The notes beneath the pieces are model-generated. The model was not told where the DNA came from. It searched no databases and saw only the letters and a program-made list of their open reading frames with translations. The translations under genes and the position numbers were made by a program. Of a stretch of 64,000 bases of DNA, positions 56,664 to 64,000 are shown one piece after another. The stretch's first letter is position 1. Every line of letters starts with the position of its first letter. This stretch comes from Rheinheimera aquimaris (GTDB taxonomy: Bacteria; Pseudomonadota; Gammaproteobacteria; Enterobacterales; Alteromonadaceae), in the NCBI RefSeq assembly GCF_020531985.1, contig NZ_JAJAVQ010000002.1:558001-622000 (forward strand), given 5' to 3'.

Positions 56664-57401
56664 TTAGGCCGTCGCAGCCAGGCGCTGCAGCAACTGGTTT
56701 TTACGCTCAATTAAGCTGCTGATATGGCGCAACGAGCTTTGCATAGCAAACGCCAGCTGCAAAAAGCCCGCCAGGTGTAATTGTTCCAGCTCTGGGCCAC
56801 GCAGCGCTGCCAACGCTTCTGTATTAAGGCAATAATTGCCACTCAGGCGGTGCTTTTCGCCGTTTTGCAGGCTGTATTCAATATTGGCGGGCTGCAATAG
56901 CTGCAGCTGGCGAAAAGCGCCGAACATCGGCTTGGTCAGCGCCATGCCCTGATGAATGCGTAGCAGCGTATCGGTAATATGCTGCAGGTAAGGGCTGCTA
57001 CCGCCCTCGGGCAGAAATAGCTGCTGGCCATGTAGGCTGTTGACTTTAGGGTGGGCCAGGTCGATATGCACCACGGCTTCCCGCTCAGTCTGTTGCTGCT
57101 GAAAACCGATACGAAACGGGCCTTTCTCAATCAGCGCCGGTATATAACGGGCGTCCCAGCCATTATTGTTGTTGCTCAGATACAGGTTTTCGTCTGGCGC
57201 TAAGCCCAGTAAGGCTATGGCGTGAAAGCTGTCGTCCTGTTCGTTATGGCGTGCCAGAATGGCGTATTCGTGTTGCAGCGTAGTAAACTCGGTGGGAAAT
57301 ACCGGTACCGATACCTGATTGTCGCCGTACTCAGCACTAAAATGGTGTAACACCCGGGTATGCTGGTGATCGATATTGTTCAACAGTACGTGTTGTGTCA
57401 T
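56664..57401 (-). CDS. SapC family protein
   Basis: From ATG 57401 (245 residues, AGGA seven bases upstream) the protein matches the SapC family of TonB-receptor-associated loci: VPVFPTEFTTLQHEYAILARH near the N-terminus, then PDENLYLSNNNNGWDARYIPALIEKGPF. The name derives from an S-layer-related gene, but the family function is unknown. It is cytoplasmic by absence of a signal peptide. It sits between the receptor and the JmjC gene and shares their transcription direction. Confidence 0.85.
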   Translation of the reverse strand: MTQHVLLNNIDHQHTRVLHHFSAEYGDNQVSVPVFPTEFTTLQHEYAILARHNEQDDSFHAIALLGLAPDENLYLSNNNNGWDARYIPALIEKGPFRIGFQQQQTEREAVVHIDLAHPKVNSLHGQQLFLPEGGSSPYLQHITDTLLRIHQGMALTKPMFGAFRQLQLLQPANIEYSLQNGEKHRLSGNYCLNTEALAALRGPELEQLHLAGFLQLAFAMQSSLRHISSLIERKNQLLQRLAATA

Positions 57402-57479
57402 GTTTGTGTCCTGTCTCTGTTGTACAGCTGCTGTTGTACTGCAAAAACCACGCTGGTCAATGAATGATTCAGCTGCCAT

Positions 57480-57569
57480 CGGTTTGCCCACGCTAACACG
57501 CCGTAAACCCTTCCGTGGGGGCTCCTTTCAGCCCATCCAGGGCTGAGACGGTTAGCTTAGGGCAAACCG
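57480..57569. repeat. Nested palindromic (cruciform-like) element
   Basis: CGGTTTGCCC (57480-57489) pairs with GGGCAAACCG (57560-57569). Inside it GCTAAC pairs with GTTAGC and CCGT with ACGG. The core holds two hairpins, ACCC/GGGG and TCAGCCC/GGGCTGA. The 90-base element can form a multibranched structure on either strand and lies between the receptor and SapC genes. Confidence 0.75.
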
Positions 57570-57625
57570 ACTCTGCTTGAGTTATCATTATCCAGGTGCT
57601 GGCTTTTACAGTACAACGAACAGAG

Positions 57626-57651
57626 AAAAGCCGCCACTGTCAGTGGCGGCT
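57626..57651 (-). terminator. Terminator downstream of the TonB-dependent receptor gene
   Basis: On the minus strand AGCCGCCACTG and CAGTGGCGGCT form an 11-bp stem around one base, followed by TTTTCTCTG. The stop codon of the receptor is six bases upstream. The T tract is short, so readthrough into sapC is possible. Confidence 0.75.
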
Positions 57652-57657
57652 AGCGCA

Positions 57658-60600
57658 TCAGAAATCGTAGCGCAGGCCAATCTGGTAGCGTGGCCCCAGA
57701 TCAGTCAGATACCACAACATGGCTTTGTTACGTGCATGTGAGCGGCTGTCTTCACCGGTCAGGTTCAGCGCTTCAGCAAATACCGTCAGCTGCGGGTTAA
57801 TGTCGTAGCTCACGTTAACATCAATTTGCCAGTAGGCTTCTTCAAACCGGGGGTTATTTGAGCCACCTTTGTTCACCTCTGCCAGATACTTGTCGCGCCA
57901 GTTCCAGGCAATACGTGCCTGCCAGCCGTCTTTCTCGTAAATACCAATCAGGTTGGCGGTATCACTTAGCCCCACTAACGCAAATTGTGATTCACTCGGA
58001 TCGGCATTGGTATCAAAACCAACATCGCCGCGTACTATGGTGTAGTTGGCCTGCACACCAAAACCGCTTTCGCCAAAGAAATGCTGTATAGCAAACTCGG
58101 CACCATATATTTTCGCGGCGCGGTTGTTATCCGGCGTATTGGTGCGGAAGATCACTTCAGGATCTTCATCGGTGGCGCGTAAGTCAAAGCCGGGGTTATT
58201 AGCGAGGAAATCCAGCTGTGCCGGTGTGCCGGTAAACTGCGGGTTAGCACCAAACTCGGCAATCATATCCGGGTGATTACGGTATTCATTAAATACCATC
58301 ATCGCATACAGGTAGGTGTCATCCAGCGGGAAGCCGCCATCACGCACAGCCTGTGCTGCTGCCAGAGCCCGTGGGCCAGCGGTAACATCGCGGATATCCA
58401 GTAATGGCTGATCGACCTGACGGCTGCCAATAAAGTTAACCACGTCTTTCTGGAAGAAGCCGGCTGACATGTAGCTGAACGGGTTGTAGTACCACTCCAG
58501 AGACAGGTCGAAGTTGCTGGATTCCAGTGGCAGCAGGCCAGGGTTTGATGCATCAGCGGTAGGTTGTGCGCCCAGTAGTGTAGAACCGCCGCCACCGCCG
58601 AAGTTAGACGCCGATACCCCCAGGCTGCCAAGGCCGGCCCGGGCGATGGTTTTGCTGTATGAGAAGCGACTGATTAAATCGTCGCTCAGATGCAGTGTCA
58701 CATCGAGGCTGGGTAGCAGGAAGTCGTAGTCATTACTGGCATAAGCCGGTTCTGCCGGGACGCTGGAATCGACATAAGAGAAGATGTCGTTGTTGTCTTC
58801 CCACTGGAAATATACCCGGCTGACCAGAGAACTGGAGTCAGACTCGGTTTTTTCATAGCGCATACCGGTTAATACATCAAACTGCATACCGCCGAGTTCG
58901 CCTTCCAGAGCTACCTGGAAGTACACGGCTTCAGTATCTTCTTTCACAATGTTGTCATACGACAATGAGCTTTCTACACCGGTAGGAATACCAGGGTATA
59001 AATCCAGTGCGGCATTGTATAACGCACGTGGGTCAGCGATAAAACCATAGCCGCCTGGCCGGGTGCTGAAATCGTCAAATTCGCCAGGTAAATCGAACGG
59101 CTGGATCAGATCGCCAAATTCCCCCGGGTTACCAACGTTCCAGTTACCCAGTGCGATATTATTACCGGCTGTTTGAATAGAACGCGACTCCATCTTGCGC
59201 AGCTCGGCACCAAAGTCAAAGCGGCCATCGTCAAACTCATAGCTGCCATCCAGTTTTACCTGTTTAACTTTACTTTCCTGGCTGGCATTGCGGATACGGG
59301 CAATAGAGGAACCAACATCTCCGGCATCAACCATACCATTAGCATTGGCACCTTTATCCGGCAGGGTGTCGTCATACACGTTCAGGTAAGTAGGTAAATC
59401 CGCCCCCCAGAACCATTCGCGTGATGTCACTATAGGTGCACCCAAACCCACAGCCAGCTCGCCCGAGCCACGTGGGCCGGTACCACGGCTGAACAGCTCA
59501 GAGCTGTGCGCATCCAGCGCCAGTGTCAGATTGTCGTTTACCTGATACTCCAGATTCAAACCGGCTGATTTCAGTGTGTTGGTTTGCTCGCGCCATTGTT
59601 GCTCGTAACCTTCATCAACAGCACTGGCGTAGGTTTCCTGAATATAAGACGGGGTTTTTACCGTATTATTGTCAAACTCTACCACCTTGGTGTTGCTACC
59701 GGTTTGTACCCAGTTGGTAATTTCACCGCGGTGCTCTACCAGGTTGTTTTCGGCAAAGGTGTAATCGGCGGTAGCAGTAAAGTTATCGTGCGGCCTGAAT
59801 TGTAATGTCAGCTGCGCATTGTCACGTTTACGCTCGGTGTTTGAAAACGCATAGCGAATATCATTCGGACGGGTATATAACTGGCCCTGTTCCGGCGCGT
59901 TGATCACTTCCGTATTAGCGTTATTCCATAGCCGGTCAGCATCGGCGATATCATCCCAGTAGTCTACCTGCCAGTCGTTAACCGTTGCACCGGTGTAACC
60001 GGAATCACGTTGCTGATGGCTGGCAGAGATACTGACACCAAATTTGCCGTCGTCCAGTGCGTGGCTAAAAATACCTGAGATCTCCGGTGTCACATCGTCA
60101 CCGGTACGGTTGGTGGTATCGTGTACGGCTTTTACCCCGACACTGGCTACCGTTTCACCGGTGTCCAGCGGTCGGGCGGTTTTTACGTTAAGTGTGGCGC
60201 CTATACCGCCGGTAGCAATATTGGCTTTACCGGTTTTATACACTTCTACTGCGCGGATACTTTCTGACGCCAGATTAGAAAAGTCAAAGGCACGGGCGCT
60301 GCCGCCGCGGGTGGTGCCGTCGGCACCAGAACCTGCGCCATAAGTGGTGGCTGATGGCATGGTACGGCCATTCAGCGTCACCATATTATTGTCGCCGCCA
60401 AAGCCACGTACTGTTACTTCAGAACCTTCGCCGTTAGTGCGGCTTATTGATACACCGGTAATACGTTGTAGTGATTCTGCCAGGTTGGTATCGGGGAATT
60501 TACCGATATCCTCAGCTGAGATGGCATCAACCACCCCCATAGAATTACGTTTAATGGATGCGGCTTCCTGCATACTGGAGCGCACGCCTCGCACCATAAT

Positions 60601-60738
60601 AACTTCAATGCCGCTGGCATCTGTTTCTTCCTGAACCGGTGCCTGCTGTGCGTATAGCGGCATAGCCGCCGCACTACCAAGTAACACTGACACTGCCCGG
60701 GCCAATGCCGTCCTGGTAAAGGTTTTCCTGTTTTCCAT
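57658..60738 (-). CDS. TonB-dependent outer-membrane receptor
   Basis: From ATG 60738 (1026 residues; ATG 60774 is the alternative) it has a signal peptide (ending PLYAQQ), a TonB-box region (EVIMVRGVRSSMQ), a plug domain (about 60-190) with DAISAEDIGKFPDTNLAESLQRITGVSI, and a long 22-strand-type barrel ending in YQIGLRYDF. It resembles the large Xanthomonas/Caulobacter-type receptors (TIGR01782) often found in glycan or peptide uptake loci. It probably imports the substrate or signal of the halogenase locus. The ligand cannot be read from sequence. Confidence 0.94.
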   Translation of the reverse strand: MENRKTFTRTALARAVSVLLGSAAAMPLYAQQAPVQEETDASGIEVIMVRGVRSSMQEAASIKRNSMGVVDAISAEDIGKFPDTNLAESLQRITGVSISRTNGEGSEVTVRGFGGDNNMVTLNGRTMPSATTYGAGSGADGTTRGGSARAFDFSNLASESIRAVEVYKTGKANIATGGIGATLNVKTARPLDTGETVASVGVKAVHDTTNRTGDDVTPEISGIFSHALDDGKFGVSISASHQQRDSGYTGATVNDWQVDYWDDIADADRLWNNANTEVINAPEQGQLYTRPNDIRYAFSNTERKRDNAQLTLQFRPHDNFTATADYTFAENNLVEHRGEITNWVQTGSNTKVVEFDNNTVKTPSYIQETYASAVDEGYEQQWREQTNTLKSAGLNLEYQVNDNLTLALDAHSSELFSRGTGPRGSGELAVGLGAPIVTSREWFWGADLPTYLNVYDDTLPDKGANANGMVDAGDVGSSIARIRNASQESKVKQVKLDGSYEFDDGRFDFGAELRKMESRSIQTAGNNIALGNWNVGNPGEFGDLIQPFDLPGEFDDFSTRPGGYGFIADPRALYNAALDLYPGIPTGVESSLSYDNIVKEDTEAVYFQVALEGELGGMQFDVLTGMRYEKTESDSSSLVSRVYFQWEDNNDIFSYVDSSVPAEPAYASNDYDFLLPSLDVTLHLSDDLISRFSYSKTIARAGLGSLGVSASNFGGGGGSTLLGAQPTADASNPGLLPLESSNFDLSLEWYYNPFSYMSAGFFQKDVVNFIGSRQVDQPLLDIRDVTAGPRALAAAQAVRDGGFPLDDTYLYAMMVFNEYRNHPDMIAEFGANPQFTGTPAQLDFLANNPGFDLRATDEDPEVIFRTNTPDNNRAAKIYGAEFAIQHFFGESGFGVQANYTIVRGDVGFDTNADPSESQFALVGLSDTANLIGIYEKDGWQARIAWNWRDKYLAEVNKGGSNNPRFEEAYWQIDVNVSYDINPQLTVFAEALNLTGEDSRSHARNKAMLWYLTDLGPRYQIGLRYDF

Positions 60739-61142
60739 TTTCTCTACATCCCCTCGTGATTTGTTATAAGTCATTCAAATCAAACAGTCGGGCAGTAAGG
60801 CTTTTAGTTATTGCATGAATCAGGCCCTGCCGGCATGTTCGTTTGTGCAGGTGCTGACTGTTACGGCTTCCTGCATGTCCATGCTGAATAGCCAACCCCC
60901 GACCCTCATTGTAGTAATGTTGTTACACAGGGGAAGTTGCCAAAATGCGTTACCTTTTTGCTTTTTTTATCAGGCGCTATAAAACCTGTTGTGCAATGCC
61001 GTAAAGACTGCACTTTAGCTAGCTATATATCCAGACGGCCGAATATCGTGATTTGATATAACTAATAGTTATCAAATCCTTCGGCTTGTGTTGCTACAGG
61101 CATAAAATGCCAGCATTGAGAATAACTGCAATGGTGAGTCTA
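60739..61142. other. 404-base divergent promoter region
   Basis: This gap separates the divergent receptor and 2OG-oxygenase genes. It has no coding sequence I can support. It contains a T-rich stretch (GCTTTTTTTATC near 60960) and the inverted repeat at 61050-61078. The receptor promoter should lie in its left part, but I could not settle on -35/-10 boxes. Confidence 0.6.
61050..61078. promoter_or_regulatory. Inverted repeat in the oxygenase promoter region
   Basis: GATTTGATA (61050-61058) and TATCAAATC (61070-61078) are perfect inverted arms, with AACTA/TAGTT pairing inside. The 29-base AT-rich dyad lies 64 bases before the oxygenase start and overlaps a plausible -10 region (TATAAC), so it may be an operator. 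Confidence 0.5.
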
Positions 61143-62150
61143 ATGAAAGTCAACCTGCCTGTACTGGATCTAACCTTATGGTATGCCGGTGGCGAGTCTC
61201 GCCGCCGTTTTCTGGCTGAACTCGGCGCGGCCGCGCGTGATGTCGGTTTTTTCTATCTGACCGGCCATGGTATAGCGCAAAGTCAGCAGCAGGCCGTACT
61301 ACAGCTGGCGTCAGATTTTTTTGCGCTGCCGCAGGCCGATAAAAATACGGTGCAGATGGTAAACTCGCCGCATTTTCGTGGTTACACCCGCTTAGGTGGC
61401 GAGTTAACGCTGGGTAAGGCTGATCAGCGTGAGCAGTTTGATATTATGGCTGAGCAGAGCACGGCGCAGGTGCAAAGTGGTGAACCGGCCTGGTGGAAAC
61501 TGTACGGACCAAACCAGTGGCCAGCTGCGCTGCCGCAAATGCAAAACACCCTGTTGCACTGGCAGGATCAACTGACCGATCTGACAGTGACACTGCTGCG
61601 CGCCTTTGCACTGGTATTGCAGCAACCTGAAGATGCGTTTGACAGTACGATTAAAGATGGCCCATACCGGCATATGAAACTTATCCGTTATCCGGGCCGC
61701 GCCACCGAGCAGGCAAAGCAGGGCGTAGGTGCGCATAAAGATCCGGGTTATCTGACACTGGTATTGCAAGATGGCCAAAGCGGGCTTGAAGTACAAACCG
61801 AGCAGGGCTGGGTTAGCGCCACGCCGCTGCCGGGCGCCTTTGTGGTGAATATCGGCGAGCTGTTGGAGCTGGCTTCAAACGGTTATTTACGGGCAACCTA
61901 TCACCGGGTAAGCAGCCCGCCGGCGGGTATTGAGCGGTTGTCGTGCGCCTTTTTTATGGCAGCACAGCTTGATGCGACGGTACCTTTATTACCGCTGCCG
62001 GCAGAGCTGGCGAAACAAGCTAAAGGCCCGGCCAGCGACCCGCTTAACCCGCTGTTTTATCAGGTGGGGCAAAATGTTTTAAAAGGCCGGTTACGTTCGC
62101 ACCCGGATGTGGCCGCAGCGCACTATAATGCGCTACAACATGTTGTTTAA
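61143..62150 (+). CDS. Isopenicillin N synthase-family 2OG-Fe(II) oxygenase
   Basis: From ATG 61143 (335 residues, GGTGAG upstream; ATG 61131 is an alternative) the protein has the N-terminal DIOX_N region with ARDVGFFYLTGHGI, and a C-terminal oxygenase core. The iron ligands are His198 and Asp200 in VGAHKDPGYLT and His254 in TYHRVSSPP; Arg265 and Ser267 in ERLSCAFF bind 2-oxoglutarate. The substrate is unknown. It probably forms an operon with the PLP enzyme 55 bases downstream, although a weak hairpin lies between. Confidence 0.87.
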   Translation: MKVNLPVLDLTLWYAGGESRRRFLAELGAAARDVGFFYLTGHGIAQSQQQAVLQLASDFFALPQADKNTVQMVNSPHFRGYTRLGGELTLGKADQREQFDIMAEQSTAQVQSGEPAWWKLYGPNQWPAALPQMQNTLLHWQDQLTDLTVTLLRAFALVLQQPEDAFDSTIKDGPYRHMKLIRYPGRATEQAKQGVGAHKDPGYLTLVLQDGQSGLEVQTEQGWVSATPLPGAFVVNIGELLELASNGYLRATYHRVSSPPAGIERLSCAFFMAAQLDATVPLLPLPAELAKQAKGPASDPLNPLFYQVGQNVLKGRLRSHPDVAAAHYNALQHVV

Positions 62151-62165
62151 CCATCCATTTTAAAT

Positions 62166-62190
62166 CGCCGCCATTGGCGGTGGTTTCTCA
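62166..62190 (+). terminator. Weak terminator-like hairpin after the oxygenase gene
   Basis: CCGCC and GGCGG form a short stem around ATT, followed by TGGTTTCT. The T tract is poor, so partial readthrough into the next gene is likely. Confidence 0.4.
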
Positions 62191-62205
62191 AATAAGAGCT
62201 TATAA

Positions 62206-63360
62206 ATGAAATTTAAAACTCAATTGTTGCATAGCAGCAGCGGCGACCCGCAAACCGGCGCTTTAACCACGCCGATTTATCAAAGCAGTACCTTTACCTA
62301 TGGCACTGCAGCCGAAGGCAAAGCCCGTTTTTCCGGTGAGCACAGCGGCTTTATCTACAGCCGCATGGCTAACCCGACGGTGCAGGCGCTGGAACAACAA
62401 CTTGCAGTGCTGGAAGGCGCAGATGAAGCGTTGGTAGTCGCCAGCGGTATGGCGGCTGTCAGCAGTATTTTCTATGCGCTGGCAAGCGCAGGCGACGAAG
62501 TGGCCTTTATCGACCCGGTCTATGGTGGTACAGCGGCATTTTTAGTGAATACCCTAAGCCGTGCCGGTATTAGTGTAAGCCGCTATGCCAGTGACGATGA
62601 CTTGCTGGCCAATATTCATCCGGCGACTAAGCTGGTGCTGTTTGAGCCGATTACCAACCCTAACCTGAAGGTAACCGACTATCGCAAGATCAAAGCTGCG
62701 GCGGCGAAAACCGGTGCCGTGACGGTATGCGACAATACCTTTTTAACACCTTACCTGTTTAAACCGCTGGAGCACGGTATCGATTTAGTCATGCACAGTG
62801 GCACCAAGTACTTAAGCGGCCACGGCGATATTATTGCCGGTGTGGTTGCCGGACGCACTGAGCTGATGCAGCCGGTGCGTACCATAGCGCTGAAACATAT
62901 CGGCGCGGCGATAGGCCCGCAGGAAGCGTATTTGTTGCAGCGCGGGCTACGCACGCTGGCGCTGAGGATGGATGCACACCTTGCCGGTGCGGCCAAAGTG
63001 GCGCAATTTTTAGCCCAGCACCCGGCGGTAAGCAAAGTGATTTATCCCGGCCTGGTAAGCGATGCCGGCTACCCGGTACTGGCGGAAACGGTCGGCGCTT
63101 TTGGTGGCATGGTTAGTATAGAACTGGCAGGCGGCTTCGCCCGCGCTGAGCAGTTTTTAGATAAATTAGCGCTGTTTACCCAGGCCGTCAGCCTGGGCGA
63201 TCTGGAAAGTCTGGCCTGCCACCCGGCCAGCACCACGCATGCAGCGATGGATGCTCCAAGCCGCTTAGCGGCCGGTGTAACCGATGATTTAATCCGCTTA
63301 AGTATTGGCGTGGAAGACCCGGATGATCTGATAGCCGATTTAGCCCAGGCGCTCAGTTAA
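62206..63360 (+). CDS. Trans-sulfuration family PLP enzyme (cystathionine gamma-synthase/lyase-like)
   Basis: The 384 residues belong to the Cys/Met metabolism PLP family, with the PLP lysine Lys201 in HSGTKYLSGHGD, YSRMANPT near residue 51 and the active-site DPVYGGTAAF near residue 103. Methionine gamma-lyases usually have a cysteine in the YGCT position; here it is glycine, as in cystathionine gamma-lyases and synthases. The exact reaction is therefore left open. AAGAGC precedes the ATG. Paired with the upstream oxygenase. Confidence 0.9.
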   Translation: MKFKTQLLHSSSGDPQTGALTTPIYQSSTFTYGTAAEGKARFSGEHSGFIYSRMANPTVQALEQQLAVLEGADEALVVASGMAAVSSIFYALASAGDEVAFIDPVYGGTAAFLVNTLSRAGISVSRYASDDDLLANIHPATKLVLFEPITNPNLKVTDYRKIKAAAAKTGAVTVCDNTFLTPYLFKPLEHGIDLVMHSGTKYLSGHGDIIAGVVAGRTELMQPVRTIALKHIGAAIGPQEAYLLQRGLRTLALRMDAHLAGAAKVAQFLAQHPAVSKVIYPGLVSDAGYPVLAETVGAFGGMVSIELAGGFARAEQFLDKLALFTQAVSLGDLESLACHPASTTHAAMDAPSRLAAGVTDDLIRLSIGVEDPDDLIADLAQALS

Positions 63361-63381
63361 TACAGCCCAGAGGCTGCAGAG

Positions 63382-63771
63382 TTAATCGGCTTTTAAACTT
63401 TGTAAGATAGCGCAGTTCTGGACCTGCTTATGGCTACACGAGGTTGCAAGCATGGCCAGAGCTTGCTCCAGTTGCGCTAACTCCTGCTGCGTTTGCCGCA
63501 CTCTGGCCAGTTGTTCAGCAATAATATTGTCTACTGTGTCGCACGAAGCTTCGGGCTTGCGCTGCACCGCAACTAACTGCTTTATTTCGTCAATCGGAAT
63601 ATTTAACTCGCGGCAGCGGCGAATAAATATCAGCGTATCGATATCATCTGTCGAGTAACAGCGGTAGCCGTTGGCTTCGCGTAGCGGCGTGTTTAACAGG
63701 CCAGCTGTTTCGTAGTACCGAATGGTTTTCGCCGGCACCCGGGTTTTGGTAGCCAGCTCGCTGATTTTCAT
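63382..63771 (-). CDS. MerR-family divalent metal-responsive regulator (CadR/PbrR/ZntR-like)
   Basis: From ATG 63771 the protein is 129 residues. The MerR winged helix (KISELATKTRVPAKTIRYYE) is followed by a dimerisation helix. Metal-site residues are Cys77 in EASCDTV, Cys112 in TSCSHKQ, His114 and Cys120 in VQNC. A cysteine at position 77, where Cu(I) sensors of the CueR type have serine, is typical of sensors of divalent ions such as Cd, Pb or Zn. It is divergent from the gene at the window edge, with a MerR-type promoter between. Confidence 0.88.
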   Translation of the reverse strand: MKISELATKTRVPAKTIRYYETAGLLNTPLREANGYRCYSTDDIDTLIFIRRCRELNIPIDEIKQLVAVQRKPEASCDTVDNIIAEQLARVRQTQQELAQLEQALAMLATSCSHKQVQNCAILQSLKAD

Positions 63772-63772
63772 C

Positions 63773-63803
63773 TTGACCTTCCAGTTACTGTAAGCTTTAT
63801 GCT
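63773..63803 (+). promoter_or_regulatory. MerR-type promoter with 19-bp spacer
   Basis: A -35 TTGACC (63773-63778) and a -10 TATGCT (63798-63803) are separated by 19 bases, the overlong spacing that MerR-family activators correct by DNA distortion. The dyad CTTCCAGT/ACTGTAAG lies centred in the spacer. It directs transcription rightward into the partial gene; the regulator start codon abuts the -35 box. Confidence 0.85.
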
Positions 63804-63832
63804 GCAGCCTAACATAAAACAGCAAAGATTTG

Positions 63833-64000
63833 ATGCGCCAAACTATGTCAAACACCTTAACTGCTTCAACACTGCTGCTTGCACTGGGCATACCACCGTT
63901 AAGCCTGGCAGCAGAACCACTAAATTCACAAAGTACTTCGGTAACTGAAACGCAACACTCGCATGCTGAAGAGCATGACGACGAACACGGACACGACGAT
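63833..64000 (+). CDS. Exported His/Asp/Glu-rich protein, N-terminal fragment
   Basis: An open frame runs from ATG 63833 (or ATG 63845) past the end of the window. It starts with a signal peptide (MSNTLTASTLLLALGIPPLSLAAE) and then becomes rich in His, Glu and Asp (HSHAEEHDDEHGHDD), a metal-binding type of segment. Such N-termini occur in RND metal-efflux adaptors or channels and in zinc-uptake TonB receptors. The MerR-type promoter favours metal efflux. Truncated at 56 codons. Confidence 0.75.
   Translation, partial: MRQTMSNTLTASTLLLALGIPPLSLAAEPLNSQSTSVTETQHSHAEEHDDEHGHDD

Noticed and set aside
57402..57657. A small gene in the 256-base gap between sapC and the receptor
   Set aside because: No open frame with a ribosome-binding site stands out. 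The gap is explained by the receptor terminator and the nested palindrome.
61979..62206. Possible SAM or other riboswitch ahead of the PLP enzyme gene
   Set aside because: The 55-base gap is too short and shows only a short GC hairpin.

Overview
The window is a chromosomal segment of an aquatic, heterotrophic gammaproteobacterium of the Alteromonadales type. The gene order argR/mdh, ispB/rplU-rpmA-obgE, lptD-surA-pdxA-rsmA-apaG-apaH beside djlA, and rluA-rapA, together with families common in that order (DUF3718, DUF3530, DUF3034), suggests a relative of Rheinheimera, Alishewanella or Arsukibacterium. The genus is inferred from family content only. No rRNA, tRNA, CRISPR array, phage or intact IS element was recognised.

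Positions 1-9.5 kb hold core metabolism: ilvC, mgsA, a CsrB-family regulatory RNA on the minus strand (about 2250-2587), an unusual DyP-type peroxidase homologue, argR and mdh (divergent), ispB, rplU-rpmA, obgE, folA and a small secreted DUF3718 protein. From 9.5 to 27 kb come a chemoreceptor, the minus-strand envelope/ribosome maintenance run lptD-surA-pdxA-rsmA-apaG-apaH, djlA, two small secreted proteins, an OmpA-type porin, rluA, rapA and a PIN-PhoH protein.

From 27 to 51.7 kb the content is more accessory. It includes an output-less membrane sensor, a secreted transglutaminase-fold protein, a GlyGly-CTERM protein, a second RluA-family synthase, a TPR protein with a degenerate GGDEF-like end, and a 2-hydroxyacid dehydrogenase. 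It also holds a four-gene operon (cupredoxin, GGDEF-EAL, DUF3034, truncated-globin lipoprotein), a type Vd patatin autotransporter, a periplasmic binding-protein/Cache-like protein, an MtfA-like peptidase, an RND efflux pair, a CaCA antiporter and a FAN1-type nuclease fused to a DnaQ exonuclease.

Positions 51.7-53.3 kb look like a small AT-richer insertion. It has two unrecognised membrane-protein genes, an attC-like imperfect hairpin directly behind the first, an 18-bp-armed palindrome, three copies of AACTTGCGGG and a heptad tandem repeat.

Positions 53.3-60.7 kb hold a coherent minus-strand locus: TonB-dependent receptor, SapC, JmjC-like cupin, flavin-dependent tryptophan-type halogenase and a DUF6445-like protein. 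The halogenase retains all recognisable catalytic residues. This is the best candidate for a poorly characterised system, in which import of a ligand may be linked to halogenation and/or hydroxylation of an unknown substrate. The window ends with a 2OG-oxygenase/PLP-enzyme pair and a divalent-metal MerR-type regulator. The regulator diverges from a His/Asp/Glu-rich secreted or envelope protein cut by the window edge, and a MerR-type promoter with a 19-bp spacer lies between them.
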